A DNA stretch of 12,026 nt from CAWDPQ01 sp049642465 (GTDB lineage Bacteria; Acidobacteriota; Vicinamibacteria; Vicinamibacterales; 2-12-FULL-66-21): the NCBI GenBank assembly GCA_049642465.1, contig JBAROV010000069.1, positions 1-12,026 on the forward strand, in the 5' to 3' direction. Position 1 is the first letter of the stretch. Each line of letters opens with the position of its first letter. A program made the translations under genes and the position numbers. The notes beneath the pieces were generated by a model. The model saw nothing but the letters and a program-made list of their open reading frames with translations, was not told where the DNA came from and searched no databases. This document shows positions 11,300 to 12,026 of the stretch, one piece after another.

Positions 11300-12026
11300 T
11301 TACGGAACGATGGCGCAGATCGCGTGCACACGAACCGTAGTCGTCACGGATCCGCCGGAGTTATTGCGGACCTGTACGCGCCATCCCGTAGCGAACGAGT
11401 CGCTCGGGTGCGATGCAATCGCTGTCAGCTGGGCGCCAGTGCCGCCAACGAACTCGTAGCCGCCACCAACCGCGCGTTTACCCGCCGGGCATACGGTGAG
11501 ATACCACGACGACGCACCGGAACTGAGCCCAGGCGAGGCGATGATGTTGTCAATCGAGACAACCTGGTGACCGCTGACTCCGGGAGGCCCTTGCAGACCT
11601 TGCGGGCCAGCCGGGCCCTGCACGCCCTGGGCACCCTGAGGTCCGGCAGGCCCGACCGCTCCCTGCAGACCTTGAGGGCCCTGCAGGCCGGTGGCACCTG
11701 TCTCACCCTGCGGCCCGGCAGGGCCAGCAGGTCCGGCAGGTCCCGCCGGGCCTGCCGGTCCAACCGGTCCTACGTCACCGCGCTCCCCCTGTAATCCCTG
11801 TAGTCCCTGTAATCCTTGCGGTCCCTGGGGTCCGGCCGGTCCAGCAGGTCCAGCCGGTCCGGCGTCACCCTGAGGTCCGGCAGGCCCAGCCGGTCCCGCG
11901 GGTCCCATCTCACCCTGCGCCCCAGCCGGCCCAGCGGGTCCAGCGGGTCCCGCCGGCCCAGCGGGCCCTGTCGCGCCCGTCGGCCCAGCCGGCCCGACCG
12001 GTCCGGCAGGTCCCGCGGGGCCAGCC
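11300..12026 (-). CDS. Collagen-like triple-helix repeat protein, 5' end beyond the window
   Basis: The frame is open from the right edge to the TAA at 11302-11300, giving about 242 residues without the N-terminus. An uninterrupted run of 50 Gly-X-Y triplets fills the upstream part. It is mainly GPA, with GPQ, GLQ, GAT, GET, GER and GDV. The methionine encoded at 11906-11908 is the Y residue of a GEM triplet inside this run, so it is not the start. A C-terminal domain of about 90 residues follows, beginning near GHQVVSIDNI and holding two cysteines in CPAGKRAVGGGY and HAICAIV, probably a disulfide-linked beta domain that may trimerise the helix. Bacterial collagens of this kind are usually secreted or surface-displayed, but any signal peptide is outside the window. 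Reading direction matches the mutase operon, from which a hairpin separates it. Confidence 0.88.
   Translation of the reverse strand, partial: AGPAGPAGPVGPAGPTGATGPAGPAGPAGPAGPAGAQGEMGPAGPAGPAGPQGDAGPAGPAGPAGPQGPQGLQGLQGLQGERGDVGPVGPAGPAGPAGPAGPAGPQGETGATGLQGPQGLQGAVGPAGPQGAQGVQGPAGPQGLQGPPGVSGHQVVSIDNIIASPGLSSGASSWYLTVCPAGKRAVGGGYEFVGGTGAQLTAIASHPSDSFATGWRVQVRNNSGGSVTTTVRVHAICAIVP

Noticed and set aside
11691..11873. Plus-strand open frame rich in GPA triplets
   Set aside because: It is the reverse complement of the collagen-like repeats. The complement of Gly-Pro-Ala codons also reads as Gly/Pro/Ala, so this is a mirror artefact.

Overview
The window is about 12 kb of GC-rich bacterial DNA. 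The gene set, the style of the proteins and the short pyrimidine-rich and CAGTTACC-type intergenic repeats suggest an Acidobacteriota genome, possibly Vicinamibacteria-like. That placement is inference from family resemblance; there is no rRNA or other phylogenetic marker here. I see no tRNA, rRNA, CRISPR array, insertion sequence or phage gene.

Layout. Bases 1-102 hold GC-rich hairpins and then the ribosome site of the only plus-strand gene, a class I glutamine-amidotransferase-like hydrolase (103-849). Every other gene is on the minus strand. In transcription order they are: a collagen-like protein cut by the right edge (12026-11300); a 131-base gap with a terminator-like hairpin and a TATAAT box; the large subunit of a B12-dependent acyl-CoA mutase (11168-9501); an 88-base repeat-rich gap; the small cobalamin-binding subunit (9412-8993); a response regulator (8991-7864); valS (7849-5240); nadC (5243-4386); birA (4393-3584); a 42-base G-rich heptad repeat; coaX (3541-2762); an unrecognised protein (2780-2058); and an RNA (uracil-5) methyltransferase (2055-751). 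The methyltransferase runs convergently into the hydrolase gene, and the two share 99 bases of coding sequence.

How the genes fit together. From the large mutase subunit down to the methyltransferase, gaps are mostly 1-14 bases or small overlaps (4, 8 and 19 bases), so one long operon or two nested ones is likely. The core is cofactor handling: nadC makes the NAD precursor, birA attaches biotin to carboxylases, and coaX starts CoA synthesis. The upstream mutase rearranges acyl-CoA carbon skeletons with adenosylcobalamin.

The most notable point is in the mutase. The large subunit has the two substrate-pocket residues known from isobutyryl-CoA mutase (Phe85, Gln203) rather than those of methylmalonyl-CoA mutase. 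The cobalamin subunit has Pro in place of the His of the DxHxxG motif, the residue that normally coordinates cobalt. Other points of interest are an RNA methyltransferase lacking one of four expected iron-sulfur cysteines, an actinobacterial/archaeal-type ValS with a repeat-like peptide insert, and a G-quadruplex-capable heptad array serving as the coaX ribosome-binding region.
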